Shown here one piece after another: positions 63,050-64,000 of a stretch of DNA of 64,000 nt. This DNA is from JALZKA01 sp963715405 (lineage in GTDB: Bacteria > Actinomycetota > Thermoleophilia > Solirubrobacterales > 70-9). Positions within the stretch are counted from its first letter, which is position 1, and each line of letters begins with the position of its first letter. The notes under the pieces are model-generated. The model saw only the letters and a list, made by a program, of their open reading frames with translations, made no database searches and was not told the origin of the DNA. The position numbers and the translations under genes are program-made. The stretch is taken from assembly GCA_963715405.1 (NCBI GenBank), contig OY970239.1, forward strand, positions 1,240,001 to 1,304,000, in the 5' to 3' direction.

Positions 63050-64000
63050 CAGGCGGGCGCTTGCTCCTCGGCGGGGCTCTCGGGGTCTGTGGGGTCAGAC
63101 CCCTCGCCGGCGTCTGCGGAATCCTCCGCCTCTGGCGTAGAGGGGTCAGACCCCGCCTCGGGTACTTCAGCTGCGGCTTCTTCGACAGCTTCTGTGGAAC
63201 CGGGGTCCTCCGCGATCTCAGCGGCCTCGGCGTCTTCGGGGTCAGACTCCGCTTCGGGTTCTTCGGCTGCTTCATCCTCGGGTGCTTCGGCTGCTTCTTC
63301 GACGGCCTCTTCGGAGCCCGGAGCCTCGGCGGTTTCGGCTCCCTCGGCAGGGGGCTCGACCTCGCCTGGGAGCGGCGATTCGTCGGCCGGCTCGGCCTCG
63401 TCGCCGCGAGCTTCGGCGCCGTCGGATTGGCCCGCGTCAACCTCGGTGTCATCGGAGAACGACGCCTCGGCCTTCGCGACGAGCGCTGCCACGTCGGCAT
63501 CGCTTGCGTCGGGATCGGCGAGCACCTGCACGTCTTCCTCGGCGAGGTCGGCAAGCACGGAAACCTTGTTCGTACCGAAGCGGGTCAGAGACTGATGCTG
63601 GGGCAAGCCGCAGTAGCGGGAGCCCTCGAGCGAAGCGTTCGGGCAGCGCCTGCCCGTCGAGGTGATCGCAGCACAGCGGCCGTCGTCGCTCTCGCCCTCC
63701 CCCTCGATATCGCCAGCGTCTTCCTGGGAGAAGTCGGTCTCCGATTTGATATCGACCTTCCAGCCCGTCAGCTTGGCGGCGAGGCGCGCATTCTGGCCCT
63801 CGCGCCCGATCGCGAGCGACAGCTGATCGTCGGGCACGATGACCGTCGCTTCTTTTGTTTCGTCATCGACGATGACCTCGCGCACGCGGGCGGGCGAGAG
63901 CGCCTTCGCGACGAACCGGGCGGGCTCGTCGTTGTGCGGGATGATGTCGATCTTCTCGCCGCGAAGCTCGGAGACAACCATGCGGACGCGTGAGCCGCGA
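63049..64000 (-). CDS. nusA: Transcription factor NusA, C-terminal part with zinc-like motif and acidic tail (5' end outside window)
   Basis: The frame is open to base 64000. RVRMVVSELRGEKIDIIPHN, PARFVAKALSPARVREVIVD and LSLAIGREGQNARLAAKLTG belong to the KH domains of NusA. After them comes a small cysteine motif (CAAITSTGRRCPN, YCGLPQHQ) that looks like a C-C-C-H zinc knuckle, then a helical segment and about 150 residues of Glu/Ala/Pro-rich tail. The tail includes the palindromic element shared with recA. NusA tunes pausing, termination and antitermination. It overlaps infB by three bases. Confidence 0.93.
   Translation of the reverse strand, partial: RGSRVRMVVSELRGEKIDIIPHNDEPARFVAKALSPARVREVIVDDETKEATVIVPDDQLSLAIGREGQNARLAAKLTGWKVDIKSETDFSQEDAGDIEGEGESDDGRCAAITSTGRRCPNASLEGSRYCGLPQHQSLTRFGTNKVSVLADLAEEDVQVLADPDASDADVAALVAKAEASFSDDTEVDAGQSDGAEARGDEAEPADESPLPGEVEPPAEGAETAEAPGSEEAVEEAAEAPEDEAAEEPEAESDPEDAEAAEIAEDPGSTEAVEEAAAEVPEAGSDPSTPEAEDSADAGEGSDPTDPESPAEEQAPA
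63090..63155. repeat. Palindromic interspersed element inside nusA 3' end
   Basis: GGGGTCAGACCCC occurs at 63092-63104 and 63143-63155, with CTCGCC after the first and TCTGGCGTAGA before the second, matching the recA copy in order and spacing. A degenerate third box (GGGGTCAGACTCC) is at 63238-63250. All keep the nusA frame open. Confidence 0.8.

Overview
The window is a GC-rich bacterial chromosome segment, almost fully coding, with many GTG, TTG and probably one CTG start and many 1-8 base gene overlaps. The gene set points to an actinobacterium of the Thermoleophilia/Solirubrobacterales type: an FtsR-like MerR regulator, a WS/DGAT acyltransferase, MurT/GatD, a diaminopimelate aminotransferase (DapL), RNase J together with RNase Y, and SnoaL-like proteins starting MSQENVE. 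This placement is inference from gene content; no rRNA or tRNA gene is present.

Layout. 1-24 kb holds mixed short operons on both strands: the MerR fragment, a SRPBCC protein, an alkyl-DHAP-synthase-like flavoprotein, an anti-sigma-like membrane protein, a thioesterase, NAD synthetase, a secreted metalloprotease, a WS/DGAT-GNAT fusion, a thioredoxin/CcdA pair, AlgH, a cyclophilin lipoprotein, and a coupled block lipid kinase-murT-methyltransferase-gatD. 20.3-37.2 kb is a minus-strand core block: ftsK, cinA, thpR-recA-recX, rny, a cupredoxin, miaB-miaA-dapF-dapL-ridA, then an EamA-like transporter, a GH114-like protein, hflX and dut. 49.0-64.0 kb is a second minus-strand core block that reads as one superoperon: nusA-infB-ylxP-rbfA-nrnA-truB-ribF-rpsO-pnp-M16 peptidase-dapB-amidase-dapA-rnj.

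Between rnj and ftsK, genes commonly neighbours in actinobacteria, lies an 11.8 kb accessory island (37,154-48,979). It has mixed strands and carries secreted or surface proteins (RTX repeats, a three-domain cell-wall hydrolase, a beta-helix protein, a lipoprotein), small membrane proteins, a degenerate HNH protein, a STAS protein, an HD-GYP protein and a two-component system. A short hairpin repeat (core TTGGACGAGAAGCG or a close variant) occurs four times in it, and I noticed it nowhere else in the window.

The genes combine into lysine/diaminopimelate and peptidoglycan synthesis (dapA, dapB, dapL, dapF, murT/gatD), translation initiation and ribosome maturation (infB, rbfA, truB, rpsO, miaA, miaB), a near-complete mRNA decay set (rny, rnj, pnp, nrnA) and recombination (recA, recX).

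Most notable: a palindromic element (GGGGTCAGACCCC pairs about 64 nt apart) sits in frame in the tails of RecA and NusA; DapF has serine at both catalytic cysteine positions; miaA and the secreted protease each need a frameshift to be intact; a GNAT gene next to dut survives only as its two ends; and a WS/DGAT enzyme is fused to an acetyltransferase. I found no CRISPR array, prophage, IS element or obvious defence island.
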